A stretch of 64,000 nt of DNA from Proteobacteria bacterium ST_bin14 (GTDB taxonomy: Bacteria > Pseudomonadota > Alphaproteobacteria > Sphingomonadales > Sphingomonadaceae), in contig MSXR01000004.1 of the NCBI GenBank assembly GCA_002083655.1, positions 1 through 64,000 on the forward strand, given 5' to 3'. This document shows, one piece after another, positions 1 through 9,399 of the stretch. Below the pieces are notes generated by a model. That model saw only the letters and a program-made list of their open reading frames with translations, searched no databases and was not told the origin of the DNA. The translations under genes and the position numbers were made by a program. Within the stretch, counting starts at the first letter, position 1. Each line of letters opens with the position of its first letter.

Positions 1-13
1 CACCAACTGAGTT

Positions 14-51
14 GATGACGGGCGATCCTGAATTAGGGCACAATGCTCTAA
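14..51. repeat. Partial copy of a palindromic intergenic repeat
   Basis: About 38 bases here match, with a few differences, the right arm of the palindromic element at 10094-10217: both carry the core cgatcctgaatta followed by a GCAC-like step and end in ATGCTCTA. The left half of this copy lies outside the window, so only one arm can be seen. No gene is visible between position 1 and the efflux adaptor start at 132. Confidence 0.6.
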
Positions 52-131
52 GCCGATTTCCTTGCTGTAAAAACTAGGTTTCAAAACAATACTTATGTCG
101 CTATGCTCCCGAAACAATCGGGGAGACGGCG

Positions 132-1205
132 ATGCGCTTGGACGGCAGGATCAGGGCTTTGGCCGGCACCATGGCACCCATCGTCATCGGCTTTGGGCTG
201 CTGTCAGCGTGCGCGAAGGTTGAACCCAACACGGAAGCCGCCGCTGGCCCGCCGGAAGTACGGATCGCCACTGTGGGTGCCGAACAACAGGCCGCGATCA
301 TTCGTGGCGTCGGCACGGTTGCACTGCGCAGAGAGGCTTCTTTGGGCTTCACCAGCGCGGGGCGGATTGCGCGGCTGACGGTGAATGAGGGGGATGCTGT
401 CCGCAGCGGGCAGGTGCTGGCCGCACTGGATACAACCACCGTCGCCGCTGATCTTACCCGCGCGCGCGCCGAGCGGGAGCGGGCCGCCGCTGAATTTCGG
501 CGCAGCACCGATCTGATGGCAAAGGGCTGGATTACGCGACTGCGGTTCGAAAATGCCCAGGCATCGCTGCAAGCCGCCGATGCCAGCGTCAGCGCGGCGC
601 GATTCCAAGCCGCCAATGCCGTCATTGTCGCGCCCGGTGGCGGCGTGGTGCTCGCACGGCTTGCAGAGCCCGGGCAGGTTGTGGCGGCGGGCACGCCGGT
701 GCTGGTGATTGGCGAGGTGGCGAGCGGCTATATTCTGCGCGTGCCCCTGTCTGATCGTGATGCAGCGCGGATCGTGGCGGGGGTTCCCGCGCAAGTTACC
801 TTGGCAGCGCTGGGCAACCAGCCCATTGCCGGCCGGGTGATTGAGATTGCCGGGCGCGGCGACCGGGCGACCGGCACATTTGCGGTAGAGATTGCCCTGC
901 CTGCCGATACGCGGCTGCGCTCGGGCCAGATTGGTGAAGCCGTGATCACGGCGGCGACGAAAACCGTTACCGCGCTGACGGTGCCCGCAACGGCGATTTT
1001 TTCCGCCCGCGCCGGGGAGGGTTTTGTCTATGTCGTTGACCGGGCCAGCCGCCGCGTGCGCCTGCGCCGCGTCACGATCGCTGATGCCACTGATCGCGGG
1101 ATTGAAGTGACCGGCGGCCTTAGCCGGGGAGAGTTGATCGCCACATCACGGGTTGATCGGCTGAAAGACGGTCAGGTCGTCGCACCGATCGGCCAAATTC
1201 GATGA
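132..1205 (+). CDS. RND efflux periplasmic adaptor (membrane fusion protein), lipoprotein
   Basis: A 357-residue membrane fusion protein that would link an inner-membrane RND pump to an outer-membrane channel. The N-terminus has a lipobox ending LLSAC, so Cys27 is probably lipidated. A barrel-sandwich (biotinyl-lipoyl-like) half follows at about residues 65-105, then a short Ala/Arg/Glu-rich helical hairpin (about 105-165), the second lipoyl half, a beta-barrel and a membrane-proximal domain ending near 350. The ATG at 132 is chosen because GGGGAG lies about seven bases upstream. The stop overlaps the pump gene by four bases (ATGA), so the two are translationally coupled. No outer-membrane TolC-like gene is present beside them. 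Substrate cannot be read from sequence. Confidence 0.9.
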   Translation: MRLDGRIRALAGTMAPIVIGFGLLSACAKVEPNTEAAAGPPEVRIATVGAEQQAAIIRGVGTVALRREASLGFTSAGRIARLTVNEGDAVRSGQVLAALDTTTVAADLTRARAERERAAAEFRRSTDLMAKGWITRLRFENAQASLQAADASVSAARFQAANAVIVAPGGGVVLARLAEPGQVVAAGTPVLVIGEVASGYILRVPLSDRDAARIVAGVPAQVTLAALGNQPIAGRVIEIAGRGDRATGTFAVEIALPADTRLRSGQIGEAVITAATKTVTALTVPATAIFSARAGEGFVYVVDRASRRVRLRRVTIADATDRGIEVTGGLSRGELIATSRVDRLKDGQVVAPIGQIR

Positions 1206-4200
1206 ACATCACTGCCTTTGCGGTCCATCGCTGGCAGGTGACGATGCTCGTCTTCCTGCTGCTCGCGACGCTGGGTGCGTCGGCGTTTCTGTCCATTCCG
1301 CGATCGGTTGATCCGCATTTCCCGATTTCGGCAACCGTGGTGACGGTGATCCTGCCCGGCGCAGATGCCGGTGATGTTGAAGAAACCATCGCCAAGCCGC
1401 TGGAGGATGTGCTCCAGGGCCTTGATCACGTCCGCGAGATCCGATCGACCAGCACCGATGGCGCGGCGGTGCTGACGGTCGATTTCGAACATGGCACCGA
1501 TGCCGAGCAATCGCTCGATCGGGTGGTGCGCGAAGTGAATGCGGTGCGCGATCAATTACCGCAGGGCATTCAGCGCATCGCGTTTCGCCGACCGCGCACG
1601 ACCGAGGCAGGCGTGCTGCAGCTCGCGCTGGTCAGCGATCAGGCGAACTGGCTGCGGATGGCCAAATATGCCGATGATTTGCGGGATCGGTTGAATGTGG
1701 TGCCCGGCGTGCGATCGACAACCGTCGATGCGCTGGCCCGACCAGAGGTGCGCGTGGCGATTGATGCCGGGCGGCTGGCGGAGGCGCGGTTGCCGGCGTC
1801 CGCTGTCGCCAATGCGATCACCCAGGGCGGCATTGACCTTCCTGCGGGCGCGGTGAGCGGGGCAGGGCGGCGCTTCAATATCGACGCGGGCGGCGCGTAT
1901 CGAAGTGTCGATGCGGTGCGAAACATCACGGTGCGGGCGGGCGACGGGCGATTGGTGCGCGTGGGCGATGTTGCGACGGTTGGCTGGGCGGAGGCAGAGC
2001 AGCTTCACATTGCCCGCTTCAACGGCAAGCGCGCGTTGTTCGTGACGGTGCGCCAAAAGGATGAGGTGGATGCGGGCACACTGCGCGATGCGCTGGTGGA
2101 GGCCGTGGACGGTTACCGCGCTGATTTGCCGCCTGACATCAAGCTGGAGGTGGCGTTTGACCAGAGCCGCGACATTGCCGTCAAGCTTGCGCAACTCGCG
2201 CGCGATTTCGCGATTGCGCTGGGGCTGGTGCTGATCACCATCTTCCCGCTGGGGTTCCGCCCATCGCTGATCGTGATGGTGTCGATTCCGCTCAGCCTGG
2301 CGATGGGCGTGCTGCTGCTATATTTGTTCGGCTATTCGCTCAATCAGATCAGCATTTCGGGCTTCATCATTTCACTGGGCCTGTTGGTCGACGATTCGAT
2401 TGTGGTGACTGAGAATATCGAGCGGCACATCCGCGACGGTGATCCGCCGATTACGGCTGCCGTTACGGGCACGCGGGAGATTGGCGCGGCGGTGATGGGG
2501 GCGACCGGCGTGCTGCTGTTCGCGTTCCTGCCGCTTACGTTTTTGCCCGAAGGCGCGGGTGATTTTGTGCGCGGGCTGCCCATGGCGGTGATCCTGACCG
2601 TGGCGAGCTCGCTCGTCGTGTCGCTGACGATTATCCCCTTTATCGCCAGCCGGATGCTGAAGCCGCATGCGGCAGAGGGCAACGCCTTGCTGCGCGGCAT
2701 CATGGGCGGCATCCACCGCTTTTACTCGCCATTGTTGCACATCGCGCTTGATCGACCACGCATCTGGTTCTGGGGCGCGCTGATCCTGTGCTTTGGCGCA
2801 TTTGGGCTGGTGCCTGTGCTGGGGTTCAGCCTGTTTCCGTCAGCTGAGACGCCCTATTTCCTGGCGCGCGTTGAAACCCCAGAGGGCAGCAGCATCGCCG
2901 AGACCGATAAGGCGGTGCGCAACGTGTCCGCCATCATCGCCCGCGAAGGCGGGGTGGTGAACCGGATGGACAATGCCGGACGCGGTAACCCCCAGATTTT
3001 TTATAACATCTTCCCGCGCGAAGAACGCGCGCGGTACGGTGATATCTTCGTGACGATGAAGGAATGGGATCCGCGTTCCAGCCCCGGCATGTTGCGGCGG
3101 CTGCGCGAACGGCTGAGCAATTTCCCGGATGCGCGGGTGACGGTGGTGAATTTCGAAAACGGCCCGCCGGTAGAGGCCCCAATCGCCGTACGGGTGCGCG
3201 GGCCCGAGCTTGATGTCCTGAAAAAACTGTCTGATCAGGTGATTGCGGAACTGGAGAAGGTGCCTGGTCTGCGCGATATCGACAGCCCGGTTGCCTATGA
3301 CCGGGTCGACATTGATCTGGGGCTGGACGAGGCCAAGGCGGGGTTGCTGGGCGTGGCCCCCGGTGAGGCGCGGCGCGCGGTGCGGCTGGCGATCAGCGGC
3401 GAACAGGCAAGCCGCTTGCGCGATGAAGAAGGGGATAGCTGGCCTGTCACCGTCCGCCTGCCATTGCCGGGCAACCAGCCGGTATCGGCGCTCGGGCAGG
3501 TATATGTGCCAACGCTTGCGGGCGGCAGCATCCCACTGCTGGAAATCGCCACGCCAACGCTGAAAAGCGTCGCGCCGCAGATCACCCGGCTGAAACTGCA
3601 GCGCACGGTGACGATCACCGCCTATAACCAGCCGGGCCAGCTGACATCAAAGCTGAGCACCATTGTTGACAAGCGGCTGAAAAACATCGCGCTCCCCAAT
3701 GGCTACAGCCTGAGCCAGGGCGGCGAGGCAGAGGCTGCGGCGCGAAACTTTTCGGGCCTGGGCCCCATCATCCTGCTCGCCACCTTTGGCATTATCGGCG
3801 TGCTGGTGCTGGAATTCGGGCGGTTTAAGGAAACAGCCGTGGTGGCCGGCGTGGTGCCGCTGGGCACCTTTGGCGGGCTGGTTGCGCTGTTGTTGACCGG
3901 CAATTCGCTGTCGTTTCTGGCGATCATCGGGTTTGTCGCGCTGATCGGGATTGAGATTAAGAATTCGATCCTGCTCGTCGATTTTACCACCCAGTTGCGC
4001 GAACGTGGCATGGGTCTGCGCGAGGCGATTGAGAAGGCGGGCGAGATACGCTTCCTGCCCGTGTTGCTTACGTCCGTCACCGCCATTGGCGGGCTGATGC
4101 CGCTCGCGCTGGGCGGATCGGCGCTGTATTCGCCGCTCGCCTGGGTGATTATTGGCGGGCTGATCAGTTCGACGTTCCTCAGCCGGATCATCACGCCGGT

Positions 4201-4303
4201 GATGTATCTGCTGGCGGTGCGTGGGGATGAGAAGCGGGCGGTGGAGGCGACGGCCCCGGCCCCGGCCCCGGCCCCGGCCCCGGCCCCGGCCCCTACGATG
4301 TGA
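1202..4303 (+). CDS. RND family efflux transporter permease (AcrB/MexB-like superfamily)
   Basis: A 1033-residue proton-driven inner-membrane pump with the usual RND layout: TM1, a large periplasmic loop (about 35-330), TM2-6, TM7, a second loop (about 555-860) and TM8-12. TM4 carries the paired acidic residues Asp397-Asp398 in LLVDDSIVV, the proton-relay position of the family. The short loops and the adaptor pairing fit the HAE-2/heavy-metal-like branch more than classical AcrB, but the substrate is unknown. It starts inside the adaptor stop codon. The C-terminus after TM12 ends in seven Ala-Pro dipeptides encoded by a six-base tandem repeat, which is not part of the conserved family. Confidence 0.92.
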   Translation: MNITAFAVHRWQVTMLVFLLLATLGASAFLSIPRSVDPHFPISATVVTVILPGADAGDVEETIAKPLEDVLQGLDHVREIRSTSTDGAAVLTVDFEHGTDAEQSLDRVVREVNAVRDQLPQGIQRIAFRRPRTTEAGVLQLALVSDQANWLRMAKYADDLRDRLNVVPGVRSTTVDALARPEVRVAIDAGRLAEARLPASAVANAITQGGIDLPAGAVSGAGRRFNIDAGGAYRSVDAVRNITVRAGDGRLVRVGDVATVGWAEAEQLHIARFNGKRALFVTVRQKDEVDAGTLRDALVEAVDGYRADLPPDIKLEVAFDQSRDIAVKLAQLARDFAIALGLVLITIFPLGFRPSLIVMVSIPLSLAMGVLLLYLFGYSLNQISISGFIISLGLLVDDSIVVTENIERHIRDGDPPITAAVTGTREIGAAVMGATGVLLFAFLPLTFLPEGAGDFVRGLPMAVILTVASSLVVSLTIIPFIASRMLKPHAAEGNALLRGIMGGIHRFYSPLLHIALDRPRIWFWGALILCFGAFGLVPVLGFSLFPSAETPYFLARVETPEGSSIAETDKAVRNVSAIIAREGGVVNRMDNAGRGNPQIFYNIFPREERARYGDIFVTMKEWDPRSSPGMLRRLRERLSNFPDARVTVVNFENGPPVEAPIAVRVRGPELDVLKKLSDQVIAELEKVPGLRDIDSPVAYDRVDIDLGLDEAKAGLLGVAPGEARRAVRLAISGEQASRLRDEEGDSWPVTVRLPLPGNQPVSALGQVYVPTLAGGSIPLLEIATPTLKSVAPQITRLKLQRTVTITAYNQPGQLTSKLSTIVDKRLKNIALPNGYSLSQGGEAEAAARNFSGLGPIILLATFGIIGVLVLEFGRFKETAVVAGVVPLGTFGGLVALLLTGNSLSFLAIIGFVALIGIEIKNSILLVDFTTQLRERGMGLREAIEKAGEIRFLPVLLTSVTAIGGLMPLALGGSALYSPLAWVIIGGLISSTFLSRIITPVMYLLAVRGDEKRAVEATAPAPAPAPAPAPAPTM
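4253..4294 (+). repeat. Six-base tandem repeat (gccccg) encoding an Ala-Pro tail
   Basis: Six perfect copies of gccccg and one copy ending gcccct lie in phase with the pump reading frame and encode (AP)7 just before the stop. Slippage in whole units would change only the tail length, because the unit is six bases. Confidence 0.95.
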
Positions 4304-4390
4304 ATGGCGGCTGCCAATGCCGTTCAGCATCAGCGCATCGGCGCTGGCGCAAAGATGTTTCTGGGTGGTTTTCACCCCAAGGAAATGTTC

Positions 4391-4837
4391 ATGCGTAAAT
4401 TAATCTTGTCGGTTGCGGTGCTGGGTTCGGCGCTTGCAGCAGTACCCGCCCTGGCCCAGGATTATCGTGGCCAATCCGTCTATCAGCAGGATGATCGCGG
4501 ATATCGCGATAGTGACCGCGGTTACGGCAATGGTTATGGCAACCAATCGAGCCAGCGTCTCCGCCAGATCGGCATCCGGATTGATCGTAACATTCAGGCG
4601 GGCCGCCTTTCCCGTCGAGAGGCCGCTGCCCTGCGCCGCGAATATAATTATCTGGTCAGCCTTGATCGGCGCCTGCGCACTGGCGGGTTGACCCGCTGGG
4701 AACGCAACACGCTTGATCAGCGTACCACCCTGCTGGCGACGCGGCTTCAGCAGTATCGCGGCGATGGCTATGCCAACGCCTATGCAAATGGCAGCCGGAT
4801 CGATGATCGGGATCAGCCGCGCGTGCGGCCTTATTGA
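4391..4837 (+). CDS. Exported hypothetical protein, Arg/Tyr/Gly-rich
   Basis: A 148-residue protein of unknown function. A clear Sec signal peptide (residues 1-22, ending ALA before Gln) is followed by a low-complexity Asp/Arg/Tyr/Gly segment (about 25-50) and then a helical Arg/Leu-rich region with the pattern RLRQIGIRID and SRREAAALRREY, ending in a polar Asp/Arg tail. The ATG at 4391 is preferred over two upstream in-frame ATGs because AAGGA sits seven bases before it and the signal peptide begins there. Similar short exported proteins are common in sphingomonads, but I cannot name a family. It is followed by a hairpin terminator, so it is probably monocistronic. Confidence 0.75.
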   Translation: MRKLILSVAVLGSALAAVPALAQDYRGQSVYQQDDRGYRDSDRGYGNGYGNQSSQRLRQIGIRIDRNIQAGRLSRREAAALRREYNYLVSLDRRLRTGGLTRWERNTLDQRTTLLATRLQQYRGDGYANAYANGSRIDDRDQPRVRPY

Positions 4838-4892
4838 TCCTGCACCAGCGTGGTTGACGAAACTGGGGGCTGACCGATAAAAGTCGGCTCCG

Positions 4893-4927
4893 CAACGGGC
4901 GGTCATTGTGGCCGCCCGTTGTCGTTT
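4893..4927 (+). terminator. Rho-independent terminator-like hairpin
   Basis: A perfect ten-base stem (caacgggcgg / ccgcccgttg) with a nine-base loop is followed by tcgttt. The T-run is weak, but the position just after the exported protein and before argD fits a terminator. Confidence 0.6.
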
Positions 4928-4954
4928 CAGGTGTCGTTTCAGGAAAGATTTGCC

Positions 4955-6151
4955 ATGCCAATCACCCCGCTCATGCCCGTTTACCCCCGGTGTGACGTGC
5001 GCCCGGTGCGCGGCGAGGGCTGTTACCTGATCGGCGAGCGCGGCGAGCGCTATCTCGATTTCGCCAGCGGCATTGCGGTCAACGCGCTTGGCCATGGCCA
5101 CCCGAAGCTGGTCAAGGCGATTGCCGATCAAGCGGCGACACTGATGCATGTTTCGAACCTGTACGGATCGCCACAGGGCGAACGCTTTGCCCAGCGCATT
5201 GTCGACAACAGCTTTGCCGACACTGTCTTCTTTACCAATTCAGGCGCAGAGGCTGTGGAGTGCGCGATCAAGACCGCGCGGCGTTATCACTACGTCAATG
5301 GCAACCCACAGCGTCACAAGCTGATCACCTTCCACAGCGCGTTCCATGGCCGCACGATGGGCACGATCAGCGCGACCAATCAGGCCAAGATGCGCGATGG
5401 CTTCGAGCCATTACTGCCCGGCTTTGGCTATGCGCCGTTCAACGATCTGACCGCAGCGCTGGCGTTGATTGATGATGAGACGGCGGGTTTTCTGGTCGAA
5501 ACCATTCAGGGCGAGGGTGGCGTTTCGGCGGGCACCGATGAATTCATCCAGGGCCTGCGCAAGGCGTGTGACGATCACGGCCTGTTGCTGGTGCTGGACG
5601 AAGTGCAGTGCGGCTATGGCCGGACGGGCAAGCTGTGGGCTTATGAGCATTATGGCATCACCCCTGATATTCTGGCGTCGGCCAAGGGGATTGGCGGCGG
5701 CTTTCCGCTGGGCGCGTGTTTGGCGACCGAGGAAGCGGCCAAGGGCATGGTTTTTGGCACCCACGGATCCACCTATGGCGGCAACCCGCTGGCGATGGCG
5801 GCGGGTGAGGCGATCCTGGATGTGATGCTGGAGCCCGGTTTCCTTGATCATGTGACGATGATGGGTGATCGATTGCGGCAGGCGCTGGAACAGATGATCC
5901 CCAACCACGACCATATTTTTGATAGCGTGCGCGGGCGCGGGTTGATGGCGGGACTGAAACTTAAGGACAGCGCCGTCAGCCGTGATTTCGTGGGCTATCT
6001 GCGCGATCACCACGGGTTGTTGACGGTCGCGGCGGGCGACAATGTCGTCCGCATCCTGCCGCCCTTGGTGATCGAACAGGCGCATATCGACGAGTTCGTG
6101 CAAAAGATGAGCGATGCGGCAAGGGCCTATGCCCCGGCTGTGGCGACGTGA
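4955..6151 (+). CDS. argD: Acetylornithine/succinylornithine aminotransferase ArgD
   Basis: A 398-residue class III PLP aminotransferase. In arginine synthesis it converts N-acetylglutamate semialdehyde to N-acetylornithine with glutamate as amino donor; many also serve in lysine synthesis as succinyldiaminopimelate transaminase. Visible features: [14 protein letters not shown] (PLP phosphate site), the [14 protein letters not shown] segment with the Asp that contacts the pyridine nitrogen, and the Schiff-base Lys244 in [10 protein letters not shown]. The ATG at 4955 follows AGGAAAG and gives the usual family length; an in-frame start at 4919 would only add residues overlapping the upstream hairpin. 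The stop overlaps the GTG start of argF by four bases, so the two arginine genes form an operon. Confidence 0.95.
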   Translation: MPITPLMPVYPRCDVRPVRGEGCYLIGERGERYLDFASGIAVNALGHGHPKLVKAIADQAATLMHVSNLYGSPQGERFAQRIVDNSFADTVFFTNSGAEAVECAIKTARRYHYVNGNPQRHKLITFHSAFHGRTMGTISATNQAKMRDGFEPLLPGFGYAPFNDLTAALALIDDETAGFLVETIQGEGGVSAGTDEFIQGLRKACDDHGLLLVLDEVQCGYGRTGKLWAYEHYGITPDILASAKGIGGGFPLGACLATEEAAKGMVFGTHGSTYGGNPLAMAAGEAILDVMLEPGFLDHVTMMGDRLRQALEQMIPNHDHIFDSVRGRGLMAGLKLKDSAVSRDFVGYLRDHHGLLTVAAGDNVVRILPPLVIEQAHIDEFVQKMSDAARAYAPAVAT

Positions 6152-7068
6152 CCCGGCACTTCCTGAACCTTTCCGACGCCGGGCCTGACGGTGTCGCTGC
6201 GATGCTGGCCGATGCGCTTGATCGAAAGGCGGCGCGCAAGGGCTGGTCAAAGGGGCGGGCGGATGCTGACGCGCCGCTGGCCGGGCACACGCTGGCGATG
6301 ATCTTTGAGAAAAATTCCACCCGCACCCGTGTGTCGTTTGACATGGCGATCCGGCAATTGGGTGGATCCAGCATCATCATGGAAGCCGGATCGATGCAGC
6401 TTGGCCGGGGGGAGAGCATCGCCGATACAGCGCGGGTTCTATCCGGCTATGTCGACGCGATCATGATCCGGACGGATGATCATGCCAAGGTTGTGGAAAT
6501 GGCGCGTTATGCCAGTGTGCCCGTCATCAACGGGCTTACCGATGCATCGCACCCCTGCCAGATCATGGCCGATCTGTTGACGGTCATCGATAGCGGGCGC
6601 GCATTGCCGGGCCTGAAGGTGGCGTGGCTGGGGGATGGCAACAACGTTCTCGCCTCCATCGTCGAAGCGGCCGGGATGATGCACTTCGATGTCATCGCTG
6701 CCTGCCCGCAAGGTTTTCAACCAAGCGAGGAAGATCTGGCGATGGGGAAGGGGCGCGCGCGCTGCGTTGCCTCGCCACGCGAAGCGGTGGAGGGCGCAGA
6801 CGTCATCATTACCGATACATGGATTTCGATGGGCCAGGCGCATGCGGAAACCAAACTCGGTGCAATGATGCCCTATCAGGTTACGCCGGCGCTGATGGCC
6901 ACTGCCCGGCCCGATGCGGTGTTCCTGCATTGCCTGCCAGCGCACCGGGGTGAGGAAGTGACCGCTGATGTGATCGATGGTCCGCAATCGTTGATCTGGG
7001 CAGAGGCGGAAAACCGGCTTCACGCGCAAAAATCGGTGCTGCGCTGGTGCTTCGGCCAAATCGGCTGA
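6148..7068 (+). CDS. argF: Ornithine carbamoyltransferase ArgF
   Basis: A 306-residue cytosolic transcarbamylase that makes citrulline from ornithine and carbamoyl phosphate. It shows the carbamoyl-phosphate motif STRTR, the HPCQ motif in the hinge region, the ornithine-binding SMG loop (ISMGQ) and the C-terminal HCLPAHR signature. Length is typical. The GTG start overlaps the argD stop (GTGA), implying translational coupling. The next gene, hslO, starts 50 bases downstream with its own ribosome binding site. Confidence 0.96.
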   Translation: MTRHFLNLSDAGPDGVAAMLADALDRKAARKGWSKGRADADAPLAGHTLAMIFEKNSTRTRVSFDMAIRQLGGSSIIMEAGSMQLGRGESIADTARVLSGYVDAIMIRTDDHAKVVEMARYASVPVINGLTDASHPCQIMADLLTVIDSGRALPGLKVAWLGDGNNVLASIVEAAGMMHFDVIAACPQGFQPSEEDLAMGKGRARCVASPREAVEGADVIITDTWISMGQAHAETKLGAMMPYQVTPALMATARPDAVFLHCLPAHRGEEVTADVIDGPQSLIWAEAENRLHAQKSVLRWCFGQIG

Positions 7069-7118
7069 GTTGTTTCGGGTCGCGGACTGCCTACCTACGC
7101 TACCGAAACGGAAGATAG

Positions 7119-8030
7119 ATGACCGATACACACCAAACCGACATTGATCGTGCGCTGGGCTTTACCATCACGGATCGTCACGCGCGGGGCCGCATTGTGC
7201 GGCTTGGGCCGGTGCTCGACACCATATTAGCAGCCCATGCCTATCCCCCTGCGATTGAGGCATTGCTTGCAGAGGCACTGACGTTGACGGCACTTGTCGG
7301 GTCAACGCTGAAAGATGCCGGTGGGCAGCTGACGATGCAGACGCAGACCGAAAATGGCGTCGTGCGCCTGCTGGTGTGTGACTTTCGCGGCGGCGCTTTG
7401 CGCGGCTATGTCGATTTCGACCCGGATAAACTGGCCGATCAACCCGAACAGCCAAGCCTGTTCGCGCTATTTGGTGCCGGGTATCTGACGATGACCTTTG
7501 ATCATGCCGAAACCGGCGAGCGGTACCAGGGCATCGTGCCGTTGGACGGCGATACGCTGGGCGCTGCGGTGGAGAGTTATTTCGTCCAGTCCGAGCAGAT
7601 TCCCACGCTGGTGAAGGTTGGCTTTGCCAAAGGGGGGGATGGTCACCACAAATCGGGCGGCCTGTTCTTGCAGCATTTGCCCGAGGGGGAGGTGGGCCGC
7701 GACCGGATTCACACCAGGCTTGATCACCCTGAATGGGAGCATGTCGCGGTGCTTGGCAGCACCATGCGCGTGGATGAATTGACTGACGCTACGCTGCCGC
7801 TTGAAACATTGGTGTGGCGGCTGTTCAATGAGGAAAGCGAAGTGCGCATCCTGCCTGAACTCGCACTGTCAAAGGGTTGCCGGTGTTCGGTTGATTATAT
7901 TGCACAGGTAATTGCGAAATTTCCCATCGAGGACCAGCGCGAGATGGCGGACGAAAATGGCGTGATCACCGTCGACTGCGCCTTTTGCTCGACAAAATTT
8001 CCCCTGCAGGTGGGGGCGATCGCGCATTAA
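7119..8030 (+). CDS. hslO: Hsp33 redox-regulated chaperone HslO
   Basis: A 303-residue cytosolic holdase that is activated when oxidation releases zinc and forms disulfides. The zinc-binding cysteines are seen as CxC (Cys254, Cys256) and CxxC (Cys287, Cys290) near the C-terminus, with the linker between them. The N-terminal beta-rich dimerisation domain covers roughly residues 10-190. The ATG at 7119 has GGAAG about five bases upstream. The argF-hslO order is seen in other alphaproteobacteria, though no functional link is evident. Confidence 0.95.
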   Translation: MTDTHQTDIDRALGFTITDRHARGRIVRLGPVLDTILAAHAYPPAIEALLAEALTLTALVGSTLKDAGGQLTMQTQTENGVVRLLVCDFRGGALRGYVDFDPDKLADQPEQPSLFALFGAGYLTMTFDHAETGERYQGIVPLDGDTLGAAVESYFVQSEQIPTLVKVGFAKGGDGHHKSGGLFLQHLPEGEVGRDRIHTRLDHPEWEHVAVLGSTMRVDELTDATLPLETLVWRLFNEESEVRILPELALSKGCRCSVDYIAQVIAKFPIEDQREMADENGVITVDCAFCSTKFPLQVGAIAH

Positions 8031-8124
8031 CCATTGTTGCATCCCGGCCAGCTTGCCAGCACATGTCGGGGATTGGGGTCTGAAGGCGATTCGGAACGGA
8101 TCGTTTTTGGTGAGGGGGCAGACA

Positions 8125-8550
8125 ATGCGATATGGATTCTGGCTGCGCCCGCTGATGGCGATCATGGCAGTATTTGCGGGGGCAGCATTCGCGGCGAAGC
8201 CCGCCGCAACCTCTCCAACCGTTGCTGTAGGGCAGATCCAACCCGGCCAATGGCAATTGCGAGAGGCAGGATCGACCGCTCCACCCCGGCTGGTGTGCCT
8301 GGGCGATGCCGATCAGCTGATCCAGCTGCAGCACCCCGGCATGGCCTGCGCACGATTCGTGGTGGATGATTTACCGCGTACCGCGACGGTGAACTATAGC
8401 TGCCCTGGTGCGGGGCATGGCCGCACCATGATCCACCTTGAAACGCCCAAGAGTTTCCACCTTGAAACGCAGGGAATCGTCAGCGGGGCGCCATTTGATA
8501 TGGCGTTTGATGCACGGCGGCTGGGCGATTGCACGCCACCGGCCCGTTAA
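8125..8550 (+). CDS. DUF3617-like exported protein
   Basis: A 141-residue exported protein with a signal peptide (residues 1-23, ending AFA). The mature part begins near GQIQPGQWQL, resembling the PGxW opening of DUF3617 proteins, and holds cysteine-containing segments RLVCLG, GMACARF and NYSCPG, as expected for a small disulfide-bonded periplasmic protein. The ATG at 8125 is used because a GAGGGGG ribosome binding site lies just upstream; the longer in-frame ORF from 8053 would bury the signal peptide. The function of DUF3617 is not known. The gene is followed by two hairpins, the second a good terminator. Confidence 0.7.
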   Translation: MRYGFWLRPLMAIMAVFAGAAFAAKPAATSPTVAVGQIQPGQWQLREAGSTAPPRLVCLGDADQLIQLQHPGMACARFVVDDLPRTATVNYSCPGAGHGRTMIHLETPKSFHLETQGIVSGAPFDMAFDARRLGDCTPPAR

Positions 8551-8625
8551 CCCTGGGTATAGAATTGGTTGCTATACCAAAATCACGCTTCTGCACGTTT
8601 CTCCCTGAGGCAATGAAGCCCCCCT

Positions 8626-8655
8626 GGGCCGCCTGCAACAGGCGGCCCTTCTTTT
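8626..8655 (+). terminator. Rho-independent terminator upstream of queC
   Basis: A perfect ten-base stem (gggccgcctg / caggcggccc) with a three-base loop is followed by ttctttt. It probably ends the DUF3617-like transcript. A smaller hairpin (ggtatag / ctatacc) lies at 8556-8578. The terminator also sits only about 50 bases before queC, so read-through control of queC is possible, but I see no preQ1 riboswitch consensus. Confidence 0.75.
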
Positions 8656-8706
8656 GGTGATGATCGCTTGCGGCGCTGCGGCATTGCGACTAGCGACCCG
8701 CCCATC

Positions 8707-9396
8707 ATGACCAACACAAAAAACATGGCCGTCGTGCTGCTTTCGGGTGGGCTGGATTCGATGGTGGCCGCTGCCAGTGCACGAGAAGCCGGGTTCGGGC
8801 TGCTGGCACTGTCGGTTGATTATAATCAGCGGCACCGGGTGGAACTGGACGCTGCTGCACGCATCGCCCAGTCATTGGGGGCAGTGCGCCATGTCGTCCT
8901 GCCGCTTGATCTGTCCGCATTTGGCGGATCGGCGCTGACCGCGGATATCGACGTGCCAAAGGACGGCGTTGGCCCGGGTATTCCCATCACCTATGTGCCC
9001 GCGCGCAACACCATTTTCCTCAGCCTGGCCCTGGGCTGGGCAGAAGCAATGGGCGGGCATGATCTGTTCATCGGCGTCAATGCGCTGGACTATTCCGGCT
9101 ATCCCGATTGCCGGCCCGAATTCATTGCCAGTTTTGAAGCAATGGCCGCGCTGGCGACGCGTGACGGTGTGGAGGGGCGCGGGTTTACCGTCCACGCCCC
9201 ACTGCAACACATGACCAAGGCCGACATTGTTCGGGAAGCGGCGCGGCTTGGCCTCGATGCCGGGCTCAGTTGGTCCTGCTATGATCCAACCCCACAGGGC
9301 GAGCATTGCGGGCTGTGCGATAGCTGTCGATTGCGGCAGCGCGGGTTTGATGAAGCCGGTATCGCTGATCCAACCCGTTACGCGACACGAGCGTAA
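8707..9396 (+). CDS. queC: 7-cyano-7-deazaguanine synthase QueC
   Basis: A 229-residue ATP-dependent enzyme that turns 7-carboxy-7-deazaguanine into preQ0 in queuosine synthesis. The PP-loop SGGLDS at the N-terminus binds ATP, and the C-terminal cysteines in SWSCYDP and HCGLCDSC form the zinc site. The ATG at 8707 gives the usual length; an ATG at 8725, immediately before the PP-loop strand, is an alternative, and neither has a strong ribosome binding site. queE begins three bases after the stop, so the two consecutive pathway steps are co-transcribed. queD and queF are not in the window. Confidence 0.95.
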   Translation: MTNTKNMAVVLLSGGLDSMVAAASAREAGFGLLALSVDYNQRHRVELDAAARIAQSLGAVRHVVLPLDLSAFGGSALTADIDVPKDGVGPGIPITYVPARNTIFLSLALGWAEAMGGHDLFIGVNALDYSGYPDCRPEFIASFEAMAALATRDGVEGRGFTVHAPLQHMTKADIVREAARLGLDAGLSWSCYDPTPQGEHCGLCDSCRLRQRGFDEAGIADPTRYATRA

Positions 9397-9399
9397 GCC

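Noticed and set aside
101..794. Long minus-strand open frames opposite the efflux adaptor gene, and similar shadows across the window.
   Set aside because: They have no ribosome binding site or recognisable domain and are antisense shadows of GC-rich genes.
8556..8706. A preQ1 riboswitch before queC.
   Set aside because: I could not find the conserved preQ1-I or preQ1-II core; only a small hairpin and a terminator are present.
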